From assembly GCA_026003835.1 (NCBI GenBank), contig BPHZ01000001.1, forward strand, positions 8,001 to 72,000: 64,000 nucleotides of DNA. The letters run 5' to 3'. Both the position numbers and the translations under genes were made by a program. The notes below the pieces were generated by a model. That model was given only the letters and a program-made list of their open reading frames with translations. It had not been told where the DNA came from and ran no database searches. Of the stretch, positions 44,805 to 57,400 are shown piece after piece. The DNA comes from Herpetosiphonaceae bacterium. Its GTDB lineage: Bacteria; Chloroflexota; Chloroflexia; Chloroflexales; Herpetosiphonaceae. Within the stretch, counting starts at the first letter, position 1; each line of letters starts with the position of its first letter.

Positions 44805-47800
44805 TTAGCCCTCATGAGCGAGCATATCGCGGGCTTCTTCGATCGATAGCGATTCCACCTCGGCAAGCAGACGCTCTAGCTCATCGTCCTCTGTGCTGGG
44901 ACGGATCTGCTCGAGGATCTGTTCAGCGAACTTACTGATACTTGGGCCCTGGAGGATGGCAACGATCGGCAGTGTGACGCCGGTATCCTCCGCGATGGTA
45001 TTCTTGAACTCAAGCGCCATGATCGAGTCAAGACCGAGCGTATTGAGCGGCTGAGCGATATCGATTTCTGCCAGATCAAGGCGGAGCACGCGCGCCGCAA
45101 GCTGCTGAAGGTAGCGCTCCAGGTATGGGCGCCGCTGATCCTGGGCGAGTATAAAGAGCTCCTGGTGCACCGGGGCAACTGCGGTGCCGGCGCGAGGGTG
45201 AGACTGCTCCTTGCCGGCGGCTGCCAGGACATCGGCGACGAGCATGGTACTGTCGCTCTGAGACTGAGGCCAGCGCTCCCAGCGGGCGGCCATTGCTACG
45301 CTCTGCGGTCGATCCTCATCGAGCAGCAGCGCAAAGAGCTGTTGGCCTTGCTGAGGAGTAAAGGCATCGATACCGTTGGCGGCGAGGTGATCGTTAATGC
45401 CGCTGCGGGCAGCCATGCCAATCTCCGCCCAAGGCCCCCAGTTGATGCTCTGGGCCGGGAGGTTACGCGTCCGGCGATAATGGGCGAGCGCGTCGAGGAA
45501 GGCATTGCCGGCTGCGTAGTTGCCCTGTCCGATTGAACCCAGCACCGAAGCGATTGAGGAGAACAGGACAAAGAAATCTAATGGCTCGTCGCGAAGCAGG
45601 CGGTGGAGCGCCCAGGCGCCGATGACCTTTGGTCGAAGCACTTCACGCAGCTCGTCGAGGCTCATCGATGCCAGGAACTGGTCGCGCAGCACGCCAGCGG
45701 CGTGGACGACGCCGCGAATCGGGGGCCATTTTTCACGGCGGTAGAGGTCGAAAAACTCGGCCAGCCGTCCTTCGTTGGCGACATCCACCGAGGCAACCTG
45801 GATGCTGGCGCCAAGCGCCTCCAGCTCACAGATCGCGGCGACCAATGCGCCATGGCGGCTGGCAGGATCAACCTCATGCCAGGAGGAGCGCTCGGGTAGC
45901 TGGGTACGCCCCATCAGGATGATGCGGCGAGCGCCCTGGTTAATCATCGAGCGAGCAATGGATAGGCCAAGATCGCCCAGCCCGCCAGTGATGAGATAAG
46001 CCGCATCCGGACGCCATGCCCAGGGTCGCTGTTGCTCCTGGCGCTGGCGGCGGTGCAGCCGGCAGACAAAACGCTGACCAGCGCGGATCGCTATCTGGTC
46101 TTCGTTGTCGGCGCTCAATAGTACCTCCGCCAGCATGGCTACATGATGATCCGAAGGGTCAAGGTCGATCAGGCCGCCGCGGAGTTCGTTATGCTCACGG
46201 GCTAAGACACGTCCAAGACCCCAGAGGCTTGCCTGAGCGGGAGCTATAGCCTCGGTGCCGGTGACAGCCTGCGCGCCACTTGTTACGATCCATAAACGCG
46301 GGGGACGGGCCATACCTCGCGCTGTCATAGCCTGGACCAGTCTGATCAGGCCGCCGACAGTGCAATTCTGTTCTGCCTCCAGCGAGGCTTGGGTGTGCTT
46401 CTCAAATGGTGCGGCGTCGAGGCCGCACATATACACGACCCCGGCCCAATCATCTTCGAGTTCACTCTGGGCGCGGGCAATGATCTCATGAAGCGCCTCA
46501 GGCCGCGTTTCGTCGAGTAAGAGCTCTAGACTCTCGCCGCCCACTAGTAGAGCGCGCTCGCCACGTTCTTGCAGCGCTTCGGCCAGCAGGGCGCCCCGCC
46601 CCGCACGATCTCCGATGATGAACCAGGCTCCCTGCCGGGGCTCCTTGACGAGGCTAGGCGTCTCCGCCCGCCATACAAGGTCATACACCCAATCGGCAGG
46701 CGATTGCTGTGCGGCACGACCGCCGGCCAGCGGTAGAAGCAGGAGGTCGCGAATCTCGACAAGAACCTGCCCCTGCTCGTCGAGGAGAACGATGTCGGCG
46801 TGATGTGAGCTGGCCTTCAGATTGACCTCCGAGCGCAGGATGGCGTGAACCCAGAGGCGACGGCCAGGGCGGCCGAACTGGCGGACATGACCCAGCCGTA
46901 CGGGAAGGAAGGTGTTGTCGCCGGTAGCCGATCCCTCATGCATGGGGAGCGTTGCGGTTACAACCTGGAAGGCGGCATCCAGCAGAGAAGGATGGATAAA
47001 GCAGCGGGCGGCCTCCCCTTCCAGCGAAGTGGGGAGGTCGAGGAGGCTGAGTACCTCTCCATCGCGGCGCCAGATATCTCTGACCGACTGGAAGGCGGGG
47101 CCGTACTGGAGGCCAAGGTAATCGGACATACGCTGGTAGTGGAGTACGCCGGGGATATGCTCCAGACAGCGTGCCTGGGCGGCTGAGAGATCAACTGGCT
47201 GCGGGTTACTGGCTGCGGCCTGATGGCGTAGGCGGCCACGGGCATGGAGCGTCGGAAGAGCGTGTTGCGCCTCACCCGCCGGTAGACTAAAGATCTGGAA
47301 GGCGCTTGTCTCTGATGACTCGCTTGTTACCGCAACCTGGACGAGGCGGGAGCCCTCCTCCGGAAGGAAGAACGTCTGCTCGAAGACTACTTCTTCCAGC
47401 ACCGGATGCTCCAGGCCAAGTTCGCTGGCTGCTGCTAGTGCCAGCTCAACATAGGCGGCGCCGGGGACCACAATCGCCCCCTGAACGCGGTGATCACGCA
47501 TGGAAGCCGGCGAAGAAGCGGAGAATTCCGACTCCCAAACGCGGGTGGCAGGAGCGACGGCGAACGTCAGGGATCTGCCGAGGAGGGGATGCCCGCCGCG
47601 CCGGGGGGCCGGGGCAGCTAACCGCCGTGCGGGGCGCTGGCCGCCGCCATAGTACCAGAAGCGATCACGCTGCCAGGCATAGGCGGGTAGCTGTACGACC
47701 TCGCCACGATGTGCATGGACGGTCTGCCAATTGATCGAGCGGCCTAACGTGTAGAATCTGGCGAGCGTCTCAAGCATCGTTGAACGGCCATCGTGATCGC

Positions 47801-50318
47801 GCCGCAGGGAAGCGAGTACATGCGCCTTGATGCCCGCGTGATCGCACCCCTGGCGAATAGCCATTCCCAACACCGGATGAGGGCTTACTTCCAGGAAGAT
47901 GTTGACGCCCTGTTTCAGCATTTCCTGGACTGTTGCCGCGAAGATAAACGGCTCACGCAGGTTGCGTCCCCAATATTCGGCGTCAAGCCCTGCGCCGTCG
48001 TGGCGTGTACCGGTAACGGTCGAGTAGATCGGCACCTGTCCCGCGCGCGGCCGAATGTCGCGCAGCACCTCCACCAGCTCGCCTCTCAGTGGATCCATCT
48101 GCGGGCTGTGGAAGGCGATGTCAATATCCTTGAGCATACGGCAGAAGATTCCGCGCCGCTCCAGGAACTCAAGCGCCTGCTCCAGCTTTTCCGGGTCGCC
48201 AGAGAGTACGGTCGACGAGGGACTGTTGCTTCCGGCGACCGACAGGTAGCGCTCATTCATCGCAAGAATTAGTTGGGCCTGATCGATGGGCAGGTCGACC
48301 ACGGCAGTGCGGCCCTGGCCTGCGACCCGGCGCATCAGCCGGCTGCGATGGACGACGACACGAACAGCATCTTCGAGCGAAAGCGCTCCGGCAACATACG
48401 CGGCGGCAACCTCTCCCAGGCTATGACCAACGACGACATCGGGTTCGATGCCCCAAGAACGCCACAACGCCGCCAGCGCTACCTGGATCGCAAAGATTGC
48501 CGGTTGGGTTACATCAGTATCATTCAACCGTGAGTGTTCGGGATCGGCCCGTAGCTCGGTCAGCAGCGACCAGCCAGCATGGCGCTGGATAAGCTCATCG
48601 CAGGCTGTGAGGGTATCGCGGAAGACAGGCTCGCGCTCGAATAAATCGCATCCCATCCCCAGCCAGTGAGATCCCTGTCCGGAGAAAACAAACGCAAGGA
48701 TATCCTCGGTGTCCCACTGCTTCTGGCCGATCACCACGGTCGAGGAAGACTCTCCGCGCAGAAACTGGTCGATCTGCTCTGCGGCGTGATGCGGCGAGCG
48801 TGCGACCAGCGCCAGGCGATGCTGATGATGCGTACGCCGGGCAGTAGCTGTGTAGCAGATATTGGCGAAGTCTGTAGGAGGTGTTTCAGCGAGAAAGGCC
48901 TGGTAGGCAGCGGCGAGCTCGCGAAGGGCCGGTTGTGTACGTGCCGAGATCGTCAGCAACTCGGCGGTGTCTCCACCAGTTGAGGAAGCGCTATCGCTCC
49001 GCTGGTCGGGCACATATTCGGCCATCACGATATGCGCATTGGTGCCGCCGATGCCAAAGGCGCTGACGCCGGCGATCAGTTGCGAATTGGGATCAGGCCA
49101 GAGACCCAAGGTTGTTTGTACTGAGATGATCGAATCGCTGCTGTTGAGGGCTGGGTTTGGCTCGCGCAGGTGCAGGCTAGGAGGAAGCTGCCTGTGACGC
49201 ATCGCCAGTGCAACCTTGATGACGCCGGCAACCCCGGCTGCGGCCTCTGTATGGCCGATGTTGGTTTTAACAGAGCCTATCATGCAGCGCTTAGAACGAC
49301 CAGCGCCGAGGATGGCATTGAGGGCGCGCAGCTCGGTAGCGTCGCCGAGCGGGGTGCCTGTGCCGTGGGCCTCGATGTATTGGACGAGGCTGGGATCAAT
49401 GCCGGCGCGCTGGTAGGCCTCGCGCAGCAGGGCTTCCTGGGCATCCTGATTGGGCGCCATCAGCCCGTTGCTCTTACCATCGCTATTGACAGCGCTGCCG
49501 AGGATAAGCGCGAAGATCGGATCCCCGGCGGCGAGAGCATCAGAGAGCCGCTTGAGCACGACGACGCCGACGCCCTCGCTGCGAACAATACCATCAGCCT
49601 GAGCATCAAAGGTTTTACAGCGGCCATCGGCGGCAATCGCACCAGCCTTCGAGAAAAAGATATTGGTCTTAGGCAAGAGAATGGCGTTGACACCGCCGGC
49701 GATCGCCATGGTTGACTCGCCGCTGCGCAGGCTCTGGCATGCCAGATGTATCGCCACAAGCGATCCTGAGCAGGCGCTATCGAGCGCTACACTCGGCCCG
49801 CGCAAGTTAAACACATACGAAAGCCGGTTGGCCGCAAGGCTATGGGCATTACCGGTGCCGATATAAGCATCGATACAGCTGTAGTCATCGAAAATATACT
49901 CGTCATAATCGTGGCCCAGCGTCGCTATAAAGACGCCGGTCTGGCTTCCGGCAAGCCCTTCGAGCGTCTGGCCGGCGTGCTCTAGCGCCTCCCAGGCAAC
50001 CTCAAGCAGTTGGCGCTGCTGGGGGTCCATGTGGTTCGCTTCGCGCGGCGAGATATTGAAAAAGCGGGCATCAAAAGCATCGATATCATCGATAAATCCG
50101 CCCCAGCGCGTCTGCATCTTTCCGGGCGCCGCAGGGTCGGGGTCGTAAAATTCGTCGACATCCCAACGCGATGGAGGAATCTCCGTAATGGCATCGACGC
50201 CATTGCGCAGCAGCTCCCAAAATGCCTGTAATCCCCGAGCGCCCGGATAGCGGCAACCCATCCCAATGATTGCGATGGCCTCTCCGGTAAGCGATCCATT
50301 CTGCATAGTTTTCTTCAT
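44805..50318 (-). CDS. Type I PKS module KS-AT-DH-KR-ACP
   Basis: A 1837-residue single-module PKS. KS (about 13-440) has the active-site Cys near 183 in [10 protein letters not shown] and [13 protein letters not shown] (about 535-830) has [13 protein letters not shown] near 631 and AFHS near the substrate pocket, pointing to malonyl-CoA. DH (about 915-1190) has the intact HxxxGxxxxP motif in [16 protein letters not shown] (about 1420-1620) has GGLGDLG and an intact catalytic Tyr in [16 protein letters not shown] is near 1764 ([10 protein letters not shown]). No enoylreductase is present, so an alpha,beta double bond is expected. The C-terminal [18 protein letters not shown] looks like a docking tail. 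ATG overlaps the previous gene's stop by 4 nt (ATGA). Confidence 0.95.
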   Translation of the reverse strand: MKKTMQNGSLTGEAIAIIGMGCRYPGARGLQAFWELLRNGVDAITEIPPSRWDVDEFYDPDPAAPGKMQTRWGGFIDDIDAFDARFFNISPREANHMDPQQRQLLEVAWEALEHAGQTLEGLAGSQTGVFIATLGHDYDEYIFDDYSCIDAYIGTGNAHSLAANRLSYVFNLRGPSVALDSACSGSLVAIHLACQSLRSGESTMAIAGGVNAILLPKTNIFFSKAGAIAADGRCKTFDAQADGIVRSEGVGVVVLKRLSDALAAGDPIFALILGSAVNSDGKSNGLMAPNQDAQEALLREAYQRAGIDPSLVQYIEAHGTGTPLGDATELRALNAILGAGRSKRCMIGSVKTNIGHTEAAAGVAGVIKVALAMRHRQLPPSLHLREPNPALNSSDSIISVQTTLGLWPDPNSQLIAGVSAFGIGGTNAHIVMAEYVPDQRSDSASSTGGDTAELLTISARTQPALRELAAAYQAFLAETPPTDFANICYTATARRTHHQHRLALVARSPHHAAEQIDQFLRGESSSTVVIGQKQWDTEDILAFVFSGQGSHWLGMGCDLFEREPVFRDTLTACDELIQRHAGWSLLTELRADPEHSRLNDTDVTQPAIFAIQVALAALWRSWGIEPDVVVGHSLGEVAAAYVAGALSLEDAVRVVVHRSRLMRRVAGQGRTAVVDLPIDQAQLILAMNERYLSVAGSNSPSSTVLSGDPEKLEQALEFLERRGIFCRMLKDIDIAFHSPQMDPLRGELVEVLRDIRPRAGQVPIYSTVTGTRHDGAGLDAEYWGRNLREPFIFAATVQEMLKQGVNIFLEVSPHPVLGMAIRQGCDHAGIKAHVLASLRRDHDGRSTMLETLARFYTLGRSINWQTVHAHRGEVVQLPAYAWQRDRFWYYGGGQRPARRLAAPAPRRGGHPLLGRSLTFAVAPATRVWESEFSASSPASMRDHRVQGAIVVPGAAYVELALAAASELGLEHPVLEEVVFEQTFFLPEEGSRLVQVAVTSESSETSAFQIFSLPAGEAQHALPTLHARGRLRHQAAASNPQPVDLSAAQARCLEHIPGVLHYQRMSDYLGLQYGPAFQSVRDIWRRDGEVLSLLDLPTSLEGEAARCFIHPSLLDAAFQVVTATLPMHEGSATGDNTFLPVRLGHVRQFGRPGRRLWVHAILRSEVNLKASSHHADIVLLDEQGQVLVEIRDLLLLPLAGGRAAQQSPADWVYDLVWRAETPSLVKEPRQGAWFIIGDRAGRGALLAEALQERGERALLVGGESLELLLDETRPEALHEIIARAQSELEDDWAGVVYMCGLDAAPFEKHTQASLEAEQNCTVGGLIRLVQAMTARGMARPPRLWIVTSGAQAVTGTEAIAPAQASLWGLGRVLAREHNELRGGLIDLDPSDHHVAMLAEVLLSADNEDQIAIRAGQRFVCRLHRRQRQEQQRPWAWRPDAAYLITGGLGDLGLSIARSMINQGARRIILMGRTQLPERSSWHEVDPASRHGALVAAICELEALGASIQVASVDVANEGRLAEFFDLYRREKWPPIRGVVHAAGVLRDQFLASMSLDELREVLRPKVIGAWALHRLLRDEPLDFFVLFSSIASVLGSIGQGNYAAGNAFLDALAHYRRTRNLPAQSINWGPWAEIGMAARSGINDHLAANGIDAFTPQQGQQLFALLLDEDRPQSVAMAARWERWPQSQSDSTMLVADVLAAAGKEQSHPRAGTAVAPVHQELFILAQDQRRPYLERYLQQLAARVLRLDLAEIDIAQPLNTLGLDSIMALEFKNTIAEDTGVTLPIVAILQGPSISKFAEQILEQIRPSTEDDELERLLAEVESLSIEEARDMLAHEG

Positions 50319-51442
50319 GATGCGGACCCCTTACGAGCATTGATGGCGCTGATGAGCTTTGTGATCGTCTGCGTCTCCAGGATATCCTTCGGGCTGATCT
50401 CCAGTCCGGCGCGTCCGGCCCTATCGGCAATCTGGGTGGCAGTGATCGAGTCGCCGCCAAGGTCGGAGAAGCGCTCGTGTTGATCGAGCTCGCGGATGCC
50501 GAGCACATCCTTCCAAATCGTTATCAAGGTTTGCTCAAGCACGCCGTTGTCGTTAGAAAGCTGTGGGGATGAGATGCCAGGCCGCGGCGCCGCTGGCGAA
50601 GCAGATGCTACGGCGATGCGCTGCCGTACGGGTTGGATGCGCAGCTCGCGCAGAGCAGCCACCGCCGCACCAGACTCATCAATCAGCGTGATGTCCGCCA
50701 TAAATGAGCCGTCGTCGAAGTGTTCGGCGATGATGCTGTGGGACCACAGGCGCGGGCGTGGACGATTGTAGAGTATCAGCGATTTCAACCCAACCGGCAG
50801 GCTCATCTCCGTTCCCGCAGGTCGTGTAGCGGATACGCTTTGAATGGCTGCATCGAGCAGGACGGGATGGATGTTGTAGAGTCGCGCTTCTCCCAGCAGC
50901 GTCTCAGGCAAGCGGAGTTGGCTTAATGCCTCGTCGTCGCGTCGCCAGATCGCCTCAACCGCCTGGAACGAGGGACCATAGTGCAGCCCTCGCTCGCGCA
51001 TGGCCGTATAGTGTTCGCTGGCGGAGAGCTGCGCAGAGCAGCGAGCTAACACCTCAGGGAGTGCGACGAGCGGCGGCTGAGCTTGATGCTGATCGCAGCG
51101 CAGCAGACCGCTGGTATGGAGAGCCCAGTGCTCGTCGCCGGCGTTCGAGGAACGCAAGCTTTCGATAGTGAAGCGCCATACGCTATCTGATTCTGCGCTC
51201 AACGTGACTCGCGCCGTGCGGGGTGTTTCATCGTCGAGCAGTAGCAGCTCATGAAAGCTCATATCTGCCAGGCTACAAGGCTGCCCCCTGCTGGCCGAGG
51301 TGCCGGCCGCCAGCGCCATCTCCAGGAAGGCGGCGGCTGGCAAGGCCAGCACTTCGCCGACCCGGTGATCGGCGAGGTACGGAAGTGCGCGGACTCCGAG
51401 CTGAATTCTGAATTGAAGATCGTGAGCGGATGCGTCTGACAT
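50315..51442 (-). CDS. Stand-alone DH-T protein (split PKS module)
   Basis: This 375-residue protein contains a dehydratase-like double-hotdog domain (about 8-275) and a carrier domain (about 300-370, SDLGGDSITATQIADRAG). In the DH, the catalytic His is in ADHRVGEVLALPAAAF, where the usual HxxxGxxxxP Gly is displaced by one residue (position 4 is Glu). The second-hotdog catalytic Asp is present in HPVLLDAAIQSV. The DH lacks its first strand, HPLLGxRL, which instead ends the upstream protein at 51462. GAGGT 5 nt before ATG 51442 fixes the start. The carrier is of NRPS-like LGGDS type. There is no AT or KR. It overlaps the next gene by 4 nt. Confidence 0.88.
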   Translation of the reverse strand: MSDASAHDLQFRIQLGVRALPYLADHRVGEVLALPAAAFLEMALAAGTSASRGQPCSLADMSFHELLLLDDETPRTARVTLSAESDSVWRFTIESLRSSNAGDEHWALHTSGLLRCDQHQAQPPLVALPEVLARCSAQLSASEHYTAMRERGLHYGPSFQAVEAIWRRDDEALSQLRLPETLLGEARLYNIHPVLLDAAIQSVSATRPAGTEMSLPVGLKSLILYNRPRPRLWSHSIIAEHFDDGSFMADITLIDESGAAVAALRELRIQPVRQRIAVASASPAAPRPGISSPQLSNDNGVLEQTLITIWKDVLGIRELDQHERFSDLGGDSITATQIADRAGRAGLEISPKDILETQTITKLISAINARKGSAS

Positions 51443-51461
51443 GGCGTACCTCATCTATCCA

Positions 51462-54400
51462 TCAGGGGAGTCTGATGCCAAGCAGCGGGTGAATTGGCGG
51501 ATCATCGGCGGTATCTTTGTTCATCACCAGATCGCCAATTGCCGGCGACGAGGCGGACTCCTCGAACCAATAGCGCTGGCGGGCGAAGGGATAGGCCGGG
51601 AGGATGACGCGCCGGGCGCCGCTGCCCGCGTATGTCCGTTCCCAGTCGATAGGAGCCCCGGCAACATAGCGCCGCGCTAAATCCACCAGACCCACGAATG
51701 AGTCCAGATCGCCGATATCCGCCGCATCATCCACCCCATCGCTCTCCTCAGGGCTGATCGTTCCATAGAAAATGCCCATCGATTGCAGGCTGCGCTTATC
51801 CTGCCCGCTAAGGATGGTCTGGAGCTTACCAATGAGATCCAGTCGGCTGGTGGCGACGATGGCGAGGCGATGGTGCAGGTGGCGACGCCCAACAGAGGCG
51901 GTGTAGCAGATATGGAGAAGCTCCTGCTCCGGCGTAACGATCAGGTGGCTGTAGTAGCGCTCGATCAATCCATGAAGCGACTCCTCATTCATTGCCGAGA
52001 GCGGCAGGAGAAACGCCGTTCTCTGAGGAGCTGGCGGAGCCGGCAGCTCAGGTGCCTCCTCCAGGGCAATATGAGCATTGACACCGCCGAGACCGAAGGC
52101 GCTGATGCCGGCGCGGCGCGGTGCCTCCCACCTGACGGGCGCTGTGTTAATCTGAAATGGAGTCCGCGACAGATCGATGTGGGGGTTTGGCGCTTCAAAG
52201 TGCAGGATGGGCGGAATCTCGCCGTGCTTCATCGCGAGGATGACTTTGATCAGCCCGGCCATACCGGCAGCAGCTTCCAGATGGCCGATATTGGTCTTGA
52301 CCGATCCAAGATAGCAGGGCGGTATATCCACCTGGCGGGGTGCGAAAACCTGCGAGAGCCCCTCAACCTCAATCGGATCGCCCAGCGCAGTGCCGGTGCC
52401 ATGCGCCTCGATATAGCCAACAGTTGCCGGATCCCAGCCGGCCTCTGTATGAGCGAGGCGGATAACCTCCGCCTGGTGGCGGGGATGTGGTGCCGTCAGA
52501 CCATTGGTACGGCCGTTATGATTAACTGCCGATCCCTTGATAACGGCGTGGATGACATCGCCGTCGGTAAGCGCGCGCTCCAGCGACTTGATAACCACGA
52601 CGCCGACGCCCTCGCCGGAGACAAAGCCGTCGGCGCGATGGTTAAAGGCCTTGCAGCGGCCATCAGGGGCGTAGGCGCGCATCTCGCTCATGCTGAGGTA
52701 GTGATCGACGTTGAGCAGCAGGTTGACGCCGCCAACGAGAGCCGCCTCACATTCGCCGTTTTGGATGCTGCGGCAGGCCATATGCAGCGCTACCAGTGAT
52801 GAAGAGCATAGGGTATCGACGACAATTGACGGCCCGTTGAGGTTCAGGAAGAACGAAGCGCGATTGGCCAGGATCGAATGGTTATTGCCCAACGCGGCGA
52901 AATAGTTAGCGACCTGGTCAGGTCTGGCGCGGCTCAGGAGTTGGAGGTAGTGGTTATACGAGCAGCCGACAAAGACCCCGGTGGTCGTGCCGGCAAGGGC
53001 ATCGCCAGCGTACCCGGCGTGTTCGAGAGCATGCCAGGCGACTTCCAGAAACAGCCGCTGCTGCGGATCCATGAACGCAGCCTCTTTTGGCGAGATATTG
53101 AAGAAGCGCGCATCAAATTGATCGATATCACGCAGGTAGCCGCCCCAGCGCGAATATGTTTTACCGGCGGTGCCGGGTACCGGATCAAAGTAGTCGTGCC
53201 AGTTCCAACGGTCGGCCGGAACCTCCTCAATAGCATCGGTCCCGCTGCGGAGCAGGCGCCAGAACGAGTCCAGATCAGGGGCCTGAGGAAAACGGCAGGC
53301 CATACCGATGATGGCTATATCACGCGAGCCGCGCGGGAGCGATGGCGCCGTCGAGTGTTGAGGCGCGGCTGATGGCGCTCTATCCACCGCGGGCGCCCGC
53401 ACCGGTGTATGGGCTGCGAATGCCCGCCGGGCGGCCTCGGCATGAGTGGTACAGATGTAATCGCTTAGCTCGCGCACCGAAGGATACTCAAAAAATACGG
53501 TGGGGCTCAATTGGATCTCAAGGTCGTGGCGTAGGGCGTTGGCGATCTCGACGGCCAGCAGCGAGTCGAGCCCGAGGTTATGGAAGCTGCGGCCCGGCGG
53601 GATGCTGTCGACATCTAACTCCAGCGCCCGAATGACATGCCTGGCAATCAGCCCTTGAATCCAGCGGCGCAGGTTCGCACTGCTATCATTGCCGTCGCTA
53701 AGGGTGGTATCATCAGTCTGTCCTGTTGCCATCGTCGCCGGCATACTCGGCTGGACGTTGGCTTCAGCCATTGCACAGGACGCCTGGGCGATAAAGACGG
53801 CCTGCTCTACGGGAAGTGGGCCGTCGACGAGCGCCGGCCCTGCCAGAGTGATCTCGGCAAAGCCTGCCTGCCGCAGCACGTCGTGCCAGCGCCGCTGGTC
53901 GAGCAATGGATAATCGGGGCGTAGCGCCGTATCGGAGCACTTCCACCACCCTTCTGTCAGACCAAAGGTCAGATCAAGCCAGCGCTGGGGCCGTACAAGC
54001 TCGACGATCACCAAGGTGCCGTCTGGAGCGAGGAGCTGGCGCAGTCGCGCGAGAGTCGCGGCGATATCTGTCGTGGCATGTAGCACATTGGCGGCGACAA
54101 TCGCATCATAGCTGGCGGGCTGCTCGCCCTGGGCCACAAGGTCGTGCTCAAGATCGAGGAGTCGGTAACGCACGCCGGCATAGTGGGCATATTTACGCCT
54201 CGCCGCCTGGAGGAAGATCTGTGAGACGTCAGAGAAGGTATATTCGGCATCGTACTGCTCCAATACCGGGAGCATATACGATGTCGTACCACCGGTGCCG
54301 GCGCCAACCTCTAAGATGCGTACACGAGATCTCTTCGCTGCAATCTCTGCAACGGCGCTGGCGGCGACGGTATTGTAGACGCGAGCGAACGGCGACCGTT

Positions 54401-57400
54401 CGTACATTGCTTCTGAACCCTCAAGTGAGCCATCGGGGAACAGGAGGCCGAGGGGATCCCGGCGGCCTTCCAGCGTTGCGTCGAGCTGGTTGCCGCAGCG
54501 GCGCAGCAGGCTGATCTCAGCGGCAAGCCCAGGGTAGGACTGCGCTAATGCCTCTGCTACCTCGTCGAGGCCGTCGATATCTGGGATATCGCCAAGGAGA
54601 TAGTAGTCGCCGTCAACGTGCAACGCGCCGTCCTCCACAAGCATCATCAGCAAACGCGCGAACAGACGACGATGCCGTGGCGCAATCCGCAATTGCGTAG
54701 CAAGCTGCTCGACGGTGAATCGGCTATGCAGCAATGGGTTGAGCCCCAGTCTTATAAGCGCTCTCGCTACATAGCGCCCACATAGGCGATCGATTTCCGC
54801 GGTTGCCCCGGCCAGCGCCGGTAAACGCTGCTCCAGCGCGAGACGTTGAGCTTGTGCGGCAAGACTGGTTCTGGTAGAGGCGTCGTCCGCTTCGATGGGC
54901 TTGGCGAAGGCAACTTGTGTCAGGCCGGCGCGCATTGCCGCTTCCAGGCCGGCCAGTCCCTCACTGTTGGTCAGCGGGTAGATGCCGCGGGCACGCAGCG
55001 CCTCCAGATAGCGCGGCGTGGCGACAACACCAGTCTCACCCCAGAGACCCCAATTGATACTGAGGGCCGGCACCCCGGCGCGCCGTAGACTATGGGCCAG
55101 ACTATCCTGGACAGCATTAGCTGCAACATGGTTGCTCTGACCTGGGGAAGGGCTGAGGGAGGCCATCGACGAACAGATCACCAGGAAATCGAGAGGGATG
55201 TTGCGGGTGGCCTGCGCCAGCGCCCAGGTACCATGGACCTTGGGCCGAAGTACACGGTCAAAACGAGCGCGATCCATATTCCACAACATCGCATCTTCAA
55301 GAACGCCGGCAGCATGGAAGACGCCATCCAGCCGGCCGTGGCGGGTAATGATCGACTCGACCAGCGAGGTCAGCATTGCCAGATCGGCAACGTCACCGGC
55401 GATTGGCTCGACGGTTGCGCCGAGCATTTCCAGGTCGCGGATGCCCTGCGCTCGCTCGGGGGTACGGCGCTCATCCAGCGGCGTGCGATTGAGGAGAACG
55501 AGAGTCGCGCGTTTTTGTTGGGCAATCCAGCGTGCGATCTCTAATCCGATGCCGCTCTGCCCGCCGCTGATCAGATAAACGCCACCATCGCGCAACGGGA
55601 GCGGGCTCGTCTGCTCTGGCGCCTCTGCTGGCTCTAGGGTAGCCTCCAGTCGTTTGCCATCGTTGTAGATGATCCAGGCGCCGGGTTGTGGATGGCGCGC
55701 CTGAAGCTCGGAATAGACCAGGCTCGCCGGATCGCCCGCCGGCTGGCGTTCGCTCTCGATATCGACGGCTATCACCCGTGTTTCGGGATACTCCAGGGCA
55801 ACGACTTTGCTGAGCCCCCAAAGCGCCGCCTTCATTGGATCGATGAGACGCTCTGGAGCATCATCGCAGGCCTGGGCATAACTTGAGACAATGGCGATGA
55901 GCTGGGGCATTGCTCCCTGAGCTGAAAGCGACTGGATCAGGTGCAACAGGCTATGGACACCGCGGGCGAGCTGTGCATCAAGCTCGTGTGCGGTTTTGGG
56001 CATCCCCAAGGGCGGTGTGTATGCCCAAAGATGCAGCACAGCGTCGATGCGCTCCTCGGCAAGCGCTTCGGCGAGCGCAGCGTAATCATCAGGCTTATCC
56101 GGGCGGACAGTGTAGCCGCCGTCGATTTTCTGGAATGAATCGCCGGGGAGCACACAAACGCAGCGGTCGTTCTGAGCAATCAAGCGCGCCTTCAACGTCT
56201 CGCCGAGGCCCAATGAATCGGAGAGCAGCAGCCATGATCGCCTCAGGGGCCTGTCCAAGGGCGGCAGGTCGCACGATCGCCAGCGTAGACGCTTAATCCA
56301 GGATGTGACATCGCGGATGGCAGCCGGCGGATGCGCCAGCCTGCGCAGCCTGATACCACGCAGCGTTCCCAGCACGCGTCCATTGTCATCCAGCAGGGTC
56401 AGATCGGCGCCCGGCATATCAGACGCCGTGGTATCGACGCGGACGCCATGACAGAGCAGGCGAGGCGGCACCGGAAGGGCAGTAGCAAGCCGGATCTCGC
56501 CGATCGCGAATGGAACGAATGTGGTATGATCGCCGGGAATGTTCAGCAGCGCCGCGAGGCACTGGAGCGCGCCGTCGAGAAGCGCCGGGGGCAGACGATA
56601 CCCCGCGCCGGCGTCCGCGTCCAATGCGATCTCGGCGAGTACGTCATGATCGCCAATCCACACCTGGCACAGCGTTCGGAACGAGCGGCCATAGACGATG
56701 CCCCTGGCGCTGAATTGAGCATATAGATCGTCGGGTACAAGCTGCCTGGGACAGCGACGGCGCAGCGCAGCCAGATCGACGGCGGTATCAGCCCATCCAT
56801 CGGCAAGAATCTCGGCCGTGGCATGCTGAACCCACCCGCTCCGCTCCTCTCTGCTGACAATACGCGCCTGGAACCTGCCATGCTCATCAGCGGGCTCGAT
56901 TGTGGCCTGAATCAGCGCTGTATCGGTAATGGCTAATGGTGTGGTGAACGCGAGGTTGGCAAGGCCCGACGGCTGCCGTCCGAGCCACACAGCAGCGGCT
57001 GCCAGCATCATCTCGATCTGCGCTGCTCCCGGCAGAACGGCCCTGCCCTGGACGTTATGATCATCGAGAAAGCTATCCTCGTTGACGGCAAGACGCCTCT
57101 GGAAGACTGCGCCCTTAATCTGCGGCGCAACGATCTCTTGATCGATGAGCGGGTGAAGGCGCTCCTGGCGCGGCAGGGATTGGCGGCGGCGTTCGGCTCG
57201 ACCGATCGGGTAGCGTTGTCGCTCAAACGGGTAGGTCGGCAAAGAGATGATCGAGCGCTGGTAGGGCTGATCAACCGCCCGCCAATCAATGTCGATACCT
57301 CGGATGTAGAGCTGTCCCAGCGCCGACATCATCATGGCCCAGTCGGGCTGATCGGCGAGGCCGGAGAGTGAGGACAGCACCAGATAGCCGGCGCGGCTGG

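Noticed and set aside
51442..51490. Frameshift joining the FAAL-PKS gene with the DH-T gene
   Set aside because: All three frames contain stops within the short junction, and the DH-T gene has a good RBS (GAGGT) before ATG 51442, so it is a true gene boundary, not a single-base error.
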